Origin: Cristatella mucedo
Taxonomy: Eukaryota; Bryozoa; Phylactolaemata; Cristatellidae
Assembly: GCA_009760855.2 (NCBI GenBank)
Contig: WPIO01000041.1
Span: forward strand, 3,428,501 to 3,492,500
Direction: 5' to 3'
Length of the DNA: 64,000 nucleotides
The notes under the pieces were generated by a model. That model saw nothing but the letters and a program-made list of their open reading frames with translations. It did no database searches and was not told the DNA's origin. Position 1 is the first letter of the stretch; every line of letters starts with the position of its first letter. Both the position numbers and the translations under genes were made by a program. This document shows positions 12,031 through 24,055 of this stretch, in pieces.

Positions 12031-12960
12031 TAACCAATCACAGCGTAACTATTTCAGCGACGTCCGTCACGACGTAGGTGCAGCAGCCCGCCGAAATACA
12101 GTCCTGCGTGCTGCCCTACGTCCTCGCTATTGCGATACAGCAAGCCTTTCGGACATGTAACAGTAACATATTGGGGTCTATTCCTGCGATTTTTCAAACC
12201 TCTTGCAATTGTGCTAGAGCTATACGAATTTACGCTCCACTAACGCTTCATATTAACTTTAAGATAGCAGTCTCAGTTGCGGCCAAACCTGGTATTATGG
12301 CTTCTCACAAGACGAAGTCTGCTGCTGCCTTGCAACATAGTGATTTGTACTATCTGCGCCACATACAGTGGCAGAGATACGACAGAGAGAGCCGGCTTCC
12401 TCGTGAATTCTTAAGAAAACCAGAACGAGTGAGTCGTAGGCCCTCTAACACCCGGCTTGCTTCTCGCGGATACACCGGCGCTTGCGACTCGTATTCCCAA
12501 GACTCTCACCTTACCGACTTGTTGCGGCTGTCGCTAATCCCAAGCGAGCACGAGAGGGCACCGGCGCTCTAGCCTGACCGCTTGTGCGGTCTGTAGCGGA
12601 CACCGCTAGACAGTCTGGCCCGGGCGGTTGGCATGCATTTATCACCTCGAGGCTATTCGTCTGCTGCGGCCGCGGCGAACCCTGACCGGCGGATGGGGGG
12701 TGTGTGAGCTGTGCAGTGTGCATTCGCAGGCCCTCGTCAGTGCAGCGCGTCTTAGCGCTTGCTGCGAAGCCCGAAAGCTGCACGCCTCGCTGAGCTTCCG
12801 TCGCTGATACAGCGGCAAATGGCTCGGCCGAACGTTGACGCGTAGGTCGCTGCATACTGAATTAGAGGCTCGGCTCGCCGGCTGGCGGTCCGGCGGCCTA
12901 CTTTGTTCGGTCAAGCTAGTGAGCTGTAGCTGCTGCTTACTGGAGCTAACCGATATTATA
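12031..12960. other. GC- and CpG-rich segment
   Basis: This stretch is much richer in GC and CpG than its surroundings. A 164-codon frame at 12078-12572 (plus) and overlapping frames on the minus strand exist, but none looks like a known family, and open frames are expected by chance in such composition. It could be a promoter-associated CpG-rich region or an old LTR-type repeat. A partly similar GC-rich segment lies at 26.56-27.19 kb; both share a 'CTCGAGGCT..TCGTCTGCTGCG' block. Confidence 0.3.
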
Positions 12961-13221
12961 ACTACCTACTTATTGCTGGGGTACTTGGCTTCACTTAATA
13001 GTTTGCATTGTCGACCGCTTTCGACGCGACATGGAAATCGCGTTACTTCTTCTGCCCTTTCCTGCCGAGGTGGGCAGGCAGTGCTGACGACTCAAGTTTG
13101 TGCAGCAATCGCACGTCGCTCAGGTTCCAAATGGAATTATTATGTACTGCACCACTGCACTCTACAGCCTACTCTTGCCTGTAGGTTCTCAAACTGTTTG
13201 GTCCTCTATATCCTAATCTCT

Positions 13222-13328
<107 letters not shown>

Positions 13329-13439
13329 CCCTCTCTCTCTCCCTCTCTCTCTCACCCTTATACTGTCACTCTCTATAAATCTATTTCGTGCTCATACAAT
13401 GTCTCTCTCTGTGCTAAATCTCTATGTATGTCTGTTTTT

Positions 13440-13575
13440 CCCACCATCTGATGTTATGCTTGTTCGTTAAGCATGCCACCACTGACCATTTGATCATCCT
13501 TCTGAAATAACACGTCTGGTGACTAAAAAGAGGTTGAGTTCTCCGAAGGAGCTATAACAAATGCATTTTTATTAG
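13440..13575 (+). mobile_element. LINE-A 3' end relic
   Basis: The blocks 'gttatgcttgttcgttaagc', 'accatttgatc' and 'aaaagaggttgagttctccg' are in LINE-A 3' UTR order, followed by a degenerate 'atgcatttttatta' tail. Short and decayed. Confidence 0.55.
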
Positions 13576-13589
13576 TATACTATTATCTG

Positions 13590-14155
<566 letters not shown>

Positions 14156-14924
14156 TGGTGCCTTTTCTGCCTCTCCTAAAAAGGGGATCTGCTAACTATG
14201 TCTCCTGTAGATTGGGAAGCTCTGGCTGCTTAACAGCGATTGAGGTTGAGGTTTCGGAGGCTCTTCGTCCATATGCGTTGCTTTTGTCATTCCAGCTTAG
14301 GACGAATTTTGCGTGTTGTTGAGAGATGTCGTCTTCTCTGGCAGTATCCCATGCCAGTGAATAGTCTGCCCTTCAAACGAGAAGCTGGGCCGAACCCCGT
14401 CCATCAGATTGCAGGCCCTGTCTCCTGAATCAGATGTTCGGGCAGTGAACATGCATGCCAAGCTGCAACCTCATTGGACTATCGGGTTTATCGCCAGAAT
14501 GTGTTTTTAGGCTAACGATTCCCAGTAAAAATTATATATTTGTCTTAATGATCTGTGTCAAAATAGTTCGTGAGGATGAGGGACGTATTTTAATTCCTTA
14601 ACCTGCTATTGAATGTATTTGATGCAAAACCGTAATTATTGGCCCTCAAAGCAAAAATGCAGAATAACCAAAGTCTCAGCTATTGAACTGGGCAGAATAA
14701 TTTTACTTCAAGCCGGCCACTGACTTACCGATTCAGTGCTGTACTAATAGAACTATCGAGACTTGATTCTTCAGGCTTTTTAACTTAAGTTGGCTATCTT
14801 GATTTTGTCACTTATCAAACGTTTGCACCAAGTTTGCCGGTTTGTGATATAGTAATCAGCAGCATTACTTGCAGCTCATCTGCAGCCTTATATCGCTGTA
14901 CAGATGGCTCATATTCGGCCTTAC
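14156..14924. other. No clear feature
   Basis: Unique-looking sequence with no supported gene or repeat. Confidence 0.3.
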
Positions 14925-15395
14925 AGGAGGCCCGCCATGGCTTGCTTCCTCCATACCTAGCTGAACTGCTGCACCGATTCTAGCCTCCTTGTGCCCTCAA
15001 GTCGTGTATGGACAATAAATTAGCTGTTCCATTCCTCCACTTAATGACTAATGGCGACAGAAGCTTAAGCTCAGGCAGGCCCAAAGACTGAAACTTGCTT
15101 CCACGATACTTTCGACAACTACTACTAAACGACAACTACTCTCCTGCTACCGACTATGGTACATCCTTTCCAGAGATCATGAGCTGCTACTTTCATGGTA
15201 CACACTACATCCTCACTCTGCTATGCTTCTCATTTTCTCTTTATTGCGGGAGATTAAGTCTGTTAGCTACACAATGCCTACCGAAAGCCACTTAGGCTGT
15301 GAGTATGCTATGCAAAACTCTCCTATGTAATGCCCACATAGTCTGTGTGGCTTTCTAGAGTTACAGATGGAGTTACATAACATTACATGGCTCAT
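14925..15395 (+). mobile_element. LINE-B 3' fragment
   Basis: It starts with the LINE-B C-terminal codons for ARHGLLPPYLAELLHRF, followed by a stop. The long LINE-B 3' UTR ('ctctcctgctaccgactatg', 'ctgttagctacacaatg', 'ccgaaagccacttaggctgt') follows and ends in GGAGTTACATAACATTACAT. Confidence 0.8.
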
Positions 15396-15455
15396 ATGCA
15401 GCTATACAGATTGCTCATATGCAGCCTTACAGATGGCTCATATGCAGTCTTACAT
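15388..15455 (+). repeat. Short tandem repeat of about 24 bp, three copies
   Basis: Three imperfect copies of 'gctcatatgcagcttacag'-type units follow directly on the LINE-B tail. A related unit also occurs at 14,876-14,925. Confidence 0.7.
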
Positions 15456-16439
15456 ACAGCAAAATTTGGAGTTAGCTCAGCTCATCAGAGGCATGTGATG
15501 TTCTTTAGCTTTATTTCACTCACTTCACGTAGCTCCTAGATACACAGATGGCCAATGTGCTAAGATTTCATCATGGAAAAAATAGTACTATGCTAAATCT
15601 GATCATAATTAGCCCTAGATTGTATTTTCCAAAATAGCTAAGTAGCGGTTTGAGCATTATGATCATGCAGTTTCATAATCTTTAGTGGTTTAAGGCTGTA
15701 AAAGCTATAATTAATTTGATAATCTGAGATGATAAGATAATGGCAAAAATGTGAGTGGCACTGATAGTCTTGTCCTTGCGCTTGGAGTGAGGTGTTATGT
15801 AATATATTTAGTGTGCTTTTGGTCGTCTTCTGAGTCGTAAAAGCTATCTCTATTACTAGCCAGGTGTGCTTTGATGAGCTAGTTTTGCCAGCATTAGTCA
15901 GCCCACTATAAGATCTAGCACCTGTTTCTTAGTCTGTGTAATGCAAAATATGTTGCCTCGAGCCTTTCTACACGTTTCAGCACATGCACAGCATGCATCC
16001 TGCAACAGATGCAAGCACGCTGATGCATGCTAGATCTGTATCGGCCACTGGCCACTTAACTTGATCGGCTAATTATCGCAGACGTGTAGCACTGCACCGG
16101 TCAGCGACACTCAACCTCACATCCCTCTTGGTCGTGGTCGACAAAGGACACTATTCTCTGCCTGCTGACGTGAGGTGTGAACCCTGATGCTGTCATCTAC
16201 TCTGAAGAAGCCACAGAGATGATTCGATGCCTCCTGACAGCTGCCACGTTGGAGAGCCCTCCATCCCTACTTGCCTTTCCGAAGGCTACCTACTTACTGT
16301 ATAATAGCGACCCTTGCCGTTTCTGTCTACAAATCAGCTTGATCTTGGAGTCCTGACAGTCCTGATGAGGTGATGACATCACAGGTGATCACAGGATGAC
16401 AGTCCTGACCACGACACACTGTGATCCTTCTGTTCCTCC
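15456..16439. other. No clear feature
   Basis: No exon or repeat recognised. Confidence 0.3.
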
Positions 16440-16552
16440 CTTTGTTGGCATTTTGCATGACTCCTTTGCTGCATATGTAAAGTACCTAGAAAGAGATTAT
16501 GTTCTCTGAATGTGCGATACAAATGCATTATTAATATAATATTATTATTTGG
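16440..16552 (+). mobile_element. LINE-A 3' end relic
   Basis: The pattern 'gcatatgtaaagtacctagaaagagatta' and 'gttctctgaatgtgcgatac', ending in ATTATTAATATAATATTATT, is the LINE-A 3' hairpin region plus tail. Confidence 0.7.
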
Positions 16553-17279
16553 CCCCACTCTTGCCTCAGAGAATGCTCGATGCTCATGTTTTGGTGTCAC
16601 ATTTGTCCCTTGGCTAGCACTCGCTGTTTTAGTTGTTCGGAGGAAAGGGCTCAAATTGATGTACCCACTGAGTGAGCTACAACAACCTGCTGCTCAAGTG
16701 ATGTCACCAAGGAATATTTTGTAACTTAGCCGACCGATGTTCTTAACGCCTCACCTTCTACTTTGACCACTCAATAGAAGCTCAGATGTACTGCTCTGAT
16801 CACTGCTCCGGTAACTCCAGTGGATTTGATTCGACGTCAGCAGCACCCAGGATGCTGGCCAATCTCACGCTACATAAGCTCTAAGCCGACTGGTCTCACT
16901 GCTCAAGGCACCGATATAGCTCATTCCCGTCTGCTTTGGCCGAAGCACATCAAGACATCTCAAACAGGCAACCTCTTTGCTGCGATTCTGCTGAGCTAGC
17001 CGGCACTGTTCATGAACCTTCAATCGGACTGCATCGTCTCTTTATAGCACTAGGACAAGCCAATCTGGAGTCAACAGACCTGGCTGCTGACCCGTTCCCA
17101 TCTTTGAGATCGCTGTCATTAAGCCTTTTGCTTGCCTTTGAGCTTATTTACCTGCCTGCTGCTGCCTTTTGTGTCTTAATTAAGTTCTGACTGCAGAAGA
17201 ACTTTCCGCTGAGCAGCTAGTGGCTCTAAAGAGAGACCAGTAGCCCTAAGTTTGCTGCCCATTTAACGACGTCAGCCAG

Positions 17280-17515
<236 letters not shown>

Positions 17516-17699
17516 TCTTTGGCTAAAGCTAAGCAGAAGCAGCTCTCATTACCTTCTCTCGGGGTAATTGGGTGCCTTCATTCCTTCTGCTATCGTGAAG
17601 GAATGAATGTTCCGGAAGCGGACTGTTTTGTACCTAACAACAACCGTGAGCTCCACTAGAGCACTCATTCGGTAGATATGCATGTATTAGTACGACTGT

Positions 17700-18420
17700 A
17701 AATCCCTGGTGTGCATTAAGTTATGGGGACAAGCCGTGCTTTTTCTTTTTAGAGCTGCCATGTGCCTTTAAATTGATGTTATCGTGTACCGAGGCTAGGT
17801 TCGGTTGGCTGGGACCAGACGGTTGTAATGAGGGTCACCGGCTAGGCCCGGGTCGGACCTACGGCATGGCCGGATGTGTGGTGACGTGAGGTCACCGGGG
17901 CTCATGGGTAGGAAAAGCTGGCCGAATAAGTCGTGGTGTTGGAGGCTCCCGATCTCGCCGATTTATGCACCTGGATGGTTGCAGGCGTGCTCCGCGTATG
18001 CAGCCACGCAGGCAACGCGACGAGTACCCAAGGCCCTAGCCGAGCTGGATAGCTCCTCGCTGTTGAGACTTGAATATTCCCCATGTAGTTCGATTGCATG
18101 CTGGCTGATACCACTTCTTTCCTCAACAGCTGGTGGGAGCATCCTCGAGAGGGGCCTGTGCACATCTGTGGTTGGCTTCTAATGAGGCATTGACAGAGGC
18201 CGATAACCCACTGGTGAACAGATGGTGAATTCACCATCGAGGTCGGCCAAGCGACAGCCGGAGTCCAGGAGAGGAGACTCGAGTGTGAGAAGGGGGCGAA
18301 GGCAGTCGTGCGTCTTGCTGCTCCGTGCCTTGTGCAATAAACCGTTGGCATTGTTCATCGGCTGGTTCTCTGATGTGCAAACGAAACTACACCGTTCCCG
18401 TGTAGCCTGTTCGTGACCCC
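17700..18420 (+). mobile_element. LTR-like segment
   Basis: A GC-rich non-coding block ends in an AATAAA context ('gtgcaataaaccgttgg') followed by 'gttcatcggctggttctctg'. The order polyadenylation signal, 'gtcggctggt' block and short U5-like end also occurs at 44.88 kb ('ggaataaactagg', 'gctcgtcggctggtattctg'). This suggests a family of solo LTRs or similar elements. No polyprotein is visible next to it and the termini were not defined. Confidence 0.35.
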
Positions 18421-19439
18421 CCCCCCACCGTGTGTTGGCGTCTTTCGGCTGAACCTCTCGACTCTCTGCGTCTATCCCAGAAAACTTAGCTAGCCGGGTG
18501 TTGTACGGCCTATGCTTGTACTAGTGGGACGGAGGCCGGCGACGGTGTGACGTTGGAAGCCGACTGACCAACTAACATGTTTGTTCGTGCTTGCTGCATT
18601 GCCTTGCACCCCTATAGTGTACTTTGTTTAGGACCCTCCCAGTAGATTTTGTTAGTTCCCTGTTGTTGTTGGTGCATGCGTTGTTATAAAGAGGTTTAAC
18701 CTGACGGCCGCTTGTCTTACCCTAGCTCAGCGGCATGGCGAGCTGAAGCTTGGCCGGGGTATAGTGGGGTTTGGACGATACTAGCCTTTGACCCCTGGAA
18801 CTCGGCTACAAGTTAATCCTTTATTCATCCGGCAGACGTTTCATACTTTTTTGAGGTGAAGTAGAATCCTTATAAGCATTTCCTCAGTATATGCATTCTC
18901 TCTTTTTCTCTGTATGCATAAAAATTTCCAACGCTCACTTTTTCTGGTAATGGTAAATCATATACTCCTCGGCCGGGATACACCTAGAGAGAAAGTCGCT
19001 AGTTTAGCTGCCAGGCTCTGGCATTCATTTTGTGCTGGGAAACCTGTTTTTCCAAGCTGCTTGAGAATCCAGGTTTAGGTAGACAAAACGTAGCACTTGA
19101 AATGAAAACTACTCGGGTATAAATAGTCAGTGCTTATTAAGCAAGCACGGGTAGTTTGCTGTCCTCTCCCCCACCCCACCCCAACCTCTACTGGCTGGGC
19201 TTTACTGTGATTAACGACAGCCCGGCTTCCCTCCACAGAGAACGGGGCCCGAACCATTGCACTGCCGCACACTGCCTTGCTTACACATAATTTCCAGACG
19301 AGCTTCTGGAAAGCAGCTTTGATGCCAAGGACATACAAGGCACTGCTCATTACCCGGGTACCAAGACTCAAGCACTCCTACTAGGTATGAACAAATGGTA
19401 GGACAGACACTGAAGCCCGACTCTCAGACCGGAATTCAG

Positions 19440-19600
19440 AATTCCTGTGTATTTCGGGATATTCCGATTTGTGGCTTTCGCCAGGGCATCATCGTCGTTC
19501 TCGAACGCGATTGCCACGTCGATGATGATTACAGCTGTCCCATCGTCGACGAGGTCTGGGCACAGCCAGCTATCGCTCACCACAGGGAATCTGTTCAGTG
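19440..19600 (-). pseudogene. Fragment of a LINE with C-terminal restriction-like endonuclease-type domain
   Basis: The minus-strand frame reads SWLCPDLVDDGTAVIIIDVA, then AFENDDDALAKATNRNIPKY. This matches the pattern 'RPDLV...V.IIDVAVPFEN...AL..AR..K..KY' found at the C-terminus of several reverse-transcriptase element groups, with the PD and IDV residues of a PD-(D/E)XK-type nuclease. Only about 50 codons remain; it is flanked by LINE-A sequence on the right. It is from a different element than LINE-A or LINE-B. Confidence 0.6.
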
Positions 19601-19639
19601 TCGTCCATTGTCGTAGATGATCTCATCACGACATCCCCT

Positions 19640-19870
19640 GACTTGACCACATTTAAAAAAGAAATAAAAATACCTATTTAGAACAGCATTTAGTGGGTCC
19701 CTTTGATTTGTCCTTTATGTGTTTATGCATGCTGACACTGTATATGCTGCCACTAACCAGACTTGCATGCTGACCCTGTGCTTGTGACCCCTAACCATGT
19801 TATTCATGTCGTTCAGCAAGCATGATATAACTCCCCATTCAATCGCGTTTGCTGTGCTTGCGCCCTGCGA
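19640..19870 (+). mobile_element. LINE-A 3' fragment lacking its tail
   Basis: It reads through the last LINE-A codons ('acctatttagaacagcattt', 'agtgggtccctttg') and the 3' UTR up to 'ttcaatcgcgtttgctg', then loses similarity before the hairpin. Confidence 0.75.
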
Positions 19871-20284
19871 GTCAGATCGTAGCCTTGACACCCACCTCAG
19901 CTTCCTTGCTGCTTTCTAGACGGGGCTGCAGATGAGCTAGGAAAAGCTGGTGGCGTGCACGGAGTGCAGGCTGCCCGTGGCGTGCATCATGCTGCTCGTG
20001 CGAGAGCTAGCAAGCCACATGCGCAGGCAAGAGTAGACAAGCACAGACGGTGCTCACGGTGCACACGATCTACTAGGTCACGGTGTGTGGCAGGAGGCTG
20101 AGGTGTCACGGCTGCTGCAGCCGCTGGTACGCTGCCACGCATATGCTCCTCTCTTTCTCGAGCCTGCTTTGTCTAGCCTCCATTTTATTTTAGCATGCTC
20201 GTGACGCATGTTCATGAACTGTCTTGGTTTGGCAAGTGCTGTCCATCAAGCTGCTGCTTCCCGCTAACCTTGAGCTATCGCGGG

Positions 20285-20449
20285 CATTCGAGCTATGGCA
20301 GCAGCAATGACAACTCATTCTGGTTTGCCCCATTTCAGTTTCCCGACTTGGTGCAAAGCCTGAGTGCCCTGTATAGCATGATGGATGCGAGGATGGAGAT
20401 GCTGCGCAGGGTCATGAAGTTTCAGGCAAAGCTTGACTTGATGCTATAG
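20285..20449 (+). CDS. Coding-like segment, coiled-coil character (unassigned)
   Basis: The open frame reads FPDLVQSLSALYSMMDARME, then MLRRVMKFQAKLDLML and a stop at 20447-20449. It has heptad-like spacing of Leu and Met typical of a coiled coil. A possible acceptor (gccccatttcag) sits just before the Phe codon. In the same frame the sequence after the TAG continues QVGNARTLLLL to a second stop. I cannot name the family. It may be an exon, or part of a decayed gene spread over 20.3-23.5 kb. Confidence 0.3.
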   Translation, partial: HSSYGSSNDNSFWFAPFQFPDLVQSLSALYSMMDARMEMLRRVMKFQAKLDLML

Positions 20450-20696
20450 CAGGTCGGCAACGCCCGCACACTGCTGCTGCTGTAGGGGCTCACGGCACGC
20501 GATGGCGGCGCAACGAAGAGCGAAGCCCCCACAAGCGAGTCGTGGCGTTGTCGACGACGGCTGTGTTATGTGATCTGGCAGCCGTCGTGTGTGCTGCTCC
20601 GGAGCACGAGGTGTTGAGAGAGAGAAGAGAGTGGATAGCATGCGTGCAGGCCGACGCACAGGCAGAAAGTGAATTTCGCGGCAAGGAACACGTCAC

Positions 20697-21126
20697 GTGC
20701 CGGCAAGGAGCGCTCCCGGTGGTCGCACAGAACGTCGGCTGGGGGCGGAACCACGTGCTGATGATGACACGCCCACACTGCTGCCACTGCTCCCACCACA
20801 GTGCAGACGATTGAGCGATGACAAATGGTCTGCTTCAGCAGTGCATGGGCAGTGTTCTGTGGATGAGCTTGGCAAGTGAACGTTAGCCGCCAAGCTAGTC
20901 TGGCTGCTGCCAGATTATGGAGAGGAACTCGCCGACGCTGCTAGAGCGCTCACTGCTGTGAGCACACTCCACGAGCAGAGTTCGATAGTATGCCTCACAA
21001 CAGTACTCGTGGTAGCCAAGGAACAGCTCAATGCTCTACCTTTGGCACAGCAGCTACTTCTGCTGAACGGCTGGGCTTTGGCTGGCATGCTACCAGTGCA
21101 TCTATTCGGCCTTGACCAGCCACGAT
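20697..21126 (+). pseudogene. Coding-like segment with one internal stop (unassigned, helical)
   Basis: One frame runs from 20697 to 21126, interrupted by a TGA at 20877-20879. After that stop the 82-residue translation is rich in Leu, Ala and Val and looks like packed helices (LVWLLPDYGEELADAARALT, later VLVVAKEQLNALPLAQQLLL). Composition is unlike the flanking DNA and unlike LINE sequences here. Either the stop lies in a small intron, or this is a broken gene. A possible GC-AG donor (ttg then gcaagt) overlaps the stop. HEAT/ARM-type folds are a guess from composition only. Function unknown. Confidence 0.3.
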
Positions 21127-21237
21127 GAGCAGCAAGCGTGCTACAGGTCACTTTTGAATGTCAGCGCTTCACAGGCCACGGAGGAGGACATAGACAGCAG
21201 CACATCTGGAGGCCAGCCACTGCTCTCTACCACGTCG
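21112..21237 (+). CDS. Candidate exon ending at a strong donor (unassigned)
   Basis: The frame LLNVSASQATEEDIDSSTSG, then GQPLLSTTST, is acidic and Ser/Thr-rich and ends at a consensus donor (ACT then gtaagt). It overlaps the end of the preceding coding-like segment in another frame. A real exon would therefore need an acceptor not clearly seen, or the locus carries a frameshift. It belongs with the other unassigned segments of this cluster. Confidence 0.25.
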
Positions 21238-22498
21238 ACTGTAAGTGCCCTGCTCGGCTCCATTCTAGCGAAGGCTCCTGCTAGTTTTCAATTCCAGTGA
21301 GGGCTACTGCTGCAGGGCTTGAATTTGCTTCCCATTCTATCCCCCTGAGCTAAGGCACGGCCAGTGTTCTACCGCAACTGCTGCCTCGTTTTTCCTCTGT
21401 AGCTGATGAAGCTATGTGTTTTTGGTAGGGAGAATGGGGCGAGCCTGCTAACAGCACAGCCGACCTGATGGAAGACGGTGACGAGGACGGTGACGAGGAT
21501 AAGTGAGGCAACCTAATCTGCTCAGCTGTGGACAGAGACTGGTGCAGATGCAAGTTTGTTAGATCCTCGGGATGGCACGACACTTGTGCTCATTCTGGCT
21601 TGATGCCTCTGGTCGAGCATCATTTCTGGCTGCAAGATCGACCTAGCGAGCACGTGTGTGGCAGTCGCACAGATAAGCCATCATCTGTCAAGCCAGTGAC
21701 TAAAGAAGAGCTCGGCTCTGTTTTAAGGGTCGGGCTCTGACCACGTGAAAGCAATAGCTATTGGCCTTTGAGCAACGAACAGTACAGAGAAGGCACCTAC
21801 CGAACCCTAGTCGGGGCACTCAGTGTCGACTGCTGCCACAGCATTATGACTAGGGCTGAAGTAGCTGCTTCGGTCTGCTGCAGATGCTCCACAGTACCAT
21901 TGCTAGGACTTTTTATGAGACCGATATGAAATCGATCTAATTCTTGGAATATACATTTTTAATATGTCACTGCTATAAGTCATGCATAGCTTTTCGATCG
22001 GTGTTGCCCTCTCTGTGCACCATCGCACCCGAAACTACAATAAGCATGCCAAGGCGGTTAGTGAGGACTCAAGCATGGTCACAAGACAGCCCTCTCCTAA
22101 GTTGACTGCTCTCTGCGTGCCAGGTTTTATGCTTCTTGCTCGGCCCAGAAGTTCAGAAATCCAAATAATGAGCCTGAAATTGCTTATGCCGTTGCATATC
22201 GTGGGCAGTCAAACCTAGAAATTCTCTGAGACTTATGTGTATGCCCAAAAGGCCTTTGGTTGCAGATTCGATCACAGGGTTTCGACAATTAAGAGCAATT
22301 TTGGCCAAAATGCCTGTATGGCAACATGAAAATCATGAATTGATATCGTGCTTGGAACGAAAGTCAGACTTATCAAAGCAGCTTTCTAGTTAATTCAAGT
22401 GCTGCGGCAACCCGAAAAACCTCAAACTTTGTTTCTGCTAGGTAGGCAGCAAGAGAATTGTGTATGCCTGTGCCTGCTAAAAGCAAGTATTCTTTTCA
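21238..22498. other. Mixed stretch with weak coding-like frames
   Basis: A short acidic frame near 21460-21512 (MEDGDEDGDEDK then stop) and a 70-codon frame at 21528-21740 are present. They have no recognisable domain and no convincing splice pairing. The rest shows nothing identifiable. Confidence 0.25.
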
Positions 22499-22706
22499 GT
22501 TCGAGTATAGCCGGGACTGTTGCTGCACTATCCGGATGCAGCTACTTGCATTCGCCATCCTTTGTGGCGGAGAGCAGCTCCGACGACAATGGGCCACCAT
22601 TGGGCCAACGATTACCTGTGCGCAAACAAGCAGCTTCAACCGAGGAGCAAAGAGATACCTGCTGATAACGTGGAAATGTCTGATACTTGGACATTGTCTG
22701 ATGATG
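22499..22706 (+). CDS. Candidate exon with acceptor and donor (unassigned)
   Basis: An acceptor (ttcttttcag) precedes 22500. One frame reads SSIAGTVAALSGCSYLHSPS and FVAESSSDDNGPPLGQRLPV to a stop. A second frame, ending KEIPADNVEMSDTWTLSDD, runs into a strong donor (gatgat then gtgagt) at about 22707. The two frames compete and I cannot choose. Either could be a real exon of an unrecognised gene, or a frameshift has split one. Confidence 0.25.
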
Positions 22707-22794
22707 TGAGTGTTAAGTCATAGTTCTTCCTTACCGGGTTACCACTGCTCTGTGAAGCCTGACACGATTGTAGCTTGCTTAGAGAGTTAAGGCC

Positions 22795-22962
22795 ATGGGC
22801 TGCTGCTCTGACGCTGCTCACCAGCTATTTCCCTCACTGCAAGCCTACTTCCGGCGGTGTCTTCATCACGAGGGATACGACTGTTGCCAGCCCTCGATAG
22901 TTGCTCGAGTAGGAGCCTTGCTTACGTACCTGAGTGCAAAGCAGTGGCACGACAATGCATGA
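22795..22962 (+). CDS. Coding-like 55-codon frame (unassigned)
   Basis: From an ATG at 22795 the frame reads MGCCSDAAHQLFPSLQAYFR, then a Cys/His-containing stretch and VARVGALLTYLSAKQWHDNA before a stop. It looks like amphipathic helices and follows the segment at 22.5-22.7 kb on the same strand. No family recognised; it may be part of one broken gene with its neighbours. Confidence 0.28.
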   Translation: MGCCSDAAHQLFPSLQAYFRRCLHHEGYDCCQPSIVARVGALLTYLSAKQWHDNA

Positions 22963-23149
22963 GCTGTATGCTTCCTTGTGCTGCTGCGCAATATCCGAGG
23001 AGCACCGAGCTCACCTCATCTCGCAAGTTCTTTGCATGACGTGCATGATGAGCGTGACGACTCCTGTCAGATTTTGTGTCGACTCAGTATGACATTCCTT
23101 GTTCTCCTACTGTAGCTTTTGATTGCCCACATGCCAGGACGAGGAGCAA

Positions 23150-23304
23150 GGTGTGGCATTTTTCAGAGTGATGACAACGCTACATGTCACGTGCCACTGA
23201 CTTCCGATGACGTCAGGAGCTGCCTGGCAATCTTTCTAGCAGTTCTACTTTACAGCCACGGCTTTAGTGGCGTTTTAGCGACTTCTGGAAACTTCTTCTA
23301 TTGA
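23150..23304 (+). CDS. Coding-like segment, hydrophobic helix (unassigned)
   Basis: A possible acceptor (ggcatttttcag) precedes SDDNATCHVPLTSDDVRSCL, followed by the hydrophobic AIFLAVLLYSHGFSGV and a stop at 23302-23304. An alternative frame after an upstream acceptor reads DEEQGVAFFRVMTTLH. Unrecognised. Confidence 0.25.
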
Positions 23305-23356
23305 GTATCACTATGCCTACATTGTTTCTTCTGGGACGATGCCATAGCCTTGGTGA

Positions 23357-23536
23357 TGGCGACTTGGTGAATGCGTTGCCAACGTGTTGGTGATCTTGCA
23401 CGGCGACCAATGTGGTGAAATTACGACCATGCTAAGTTTGCTGAATCGGTTTGACGTAAAAGCAAATGCACTCAACTTCTTGTTCCAATTGACTATAGCT
23501 TACCTGTTCGCTGCCTTTCCAAAGAGTGCCATTTAA
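23357..23536 (+). CDS. Coding-like 59-codon frame (unassigned, helical)
   Basis: The frame reads WRLGECVANVLVILHGDQCG, then EITTMLSLLNRFDVKANALN and FLFQLTIAYLFAAFPKSAI, and stops at 23534. The regular Leu/Ala pattern and balanced charges look like a real helical protein rather than chance. There is no ATG at the start and two stops lie just upstream in frame, so it is either an exon with an unseen acceptor or a piece of a pseudogene. It is the most protein-like of the 20-23.5 kb cluster. No known domain identified. Confidence 0.35.
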   Translation, partial: WRLGECVANVLVILHGDQCGEITTMLSLLNRFDVKANALNFLFQLTIAYLFAAFPKSAI

Positions 23537-24055
23537 CTAATGCTTCTAAAAAATCACTATGCTTGACTCGCTGCATGCATTGCATACTGCTGCTTAACGC
23601 TGCCGGTGAGTGTATACTTCTATGAGACGTTCGACACTGCTCGCAGCCTAAGACACCCAACAGACTGTCTGAAGGCAGAGGTATAGGACTGCTGAGATCA
23701 TGCTAGAAATGAGCATGATGAGTCGAAGTCATGATTGCTCGAACATGGGTGCATTGAAGTAAGCTCCTCCCTGTGTTGTAAGTACTAATCTCGTTCAAGT
23801 TTGAGAGAGCTTTTCAGGTTCCATTAAGATAGAGCTGCAGATAAAAATCGCTTGTCTATCTCAAGCCAATTGATGTGCTGACAACCTGAATGCCTGAAAA
23901 GCCGAGGGTTGTGGGAATGCATCGAAGCCCGACTCGTTGGTAGGACCATGATACAGATGAAGACAGGTCAGCTACAGCGACTGCTTTGAACTAAGCGCCT
24001 GAAAAATTCTCGGCAGTGATTCCTTGTAGAGCTTAATGAGGTGGCTAAGCCGCAG
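23537..24055. other. No clear feature
   Basis: No exon, RNA gene or repeat copy recognised. Confidence 0.3.

Noticed and set aside
12078-12572. 164-codon ORF in the GC-rich segment
   Set aside because: No recognisable domain, splice support or conservation evidence; long frames occur by chance in GC-rich DNA, and its 5' part overlaps a SINE1 relic region.
17577-17607. Perfect 11-bp inverted repeat resembling a terminator
   Set aside because: Rho-independent terminators are not expected in animal nuclear DNA; recorded only as a local palindrome.
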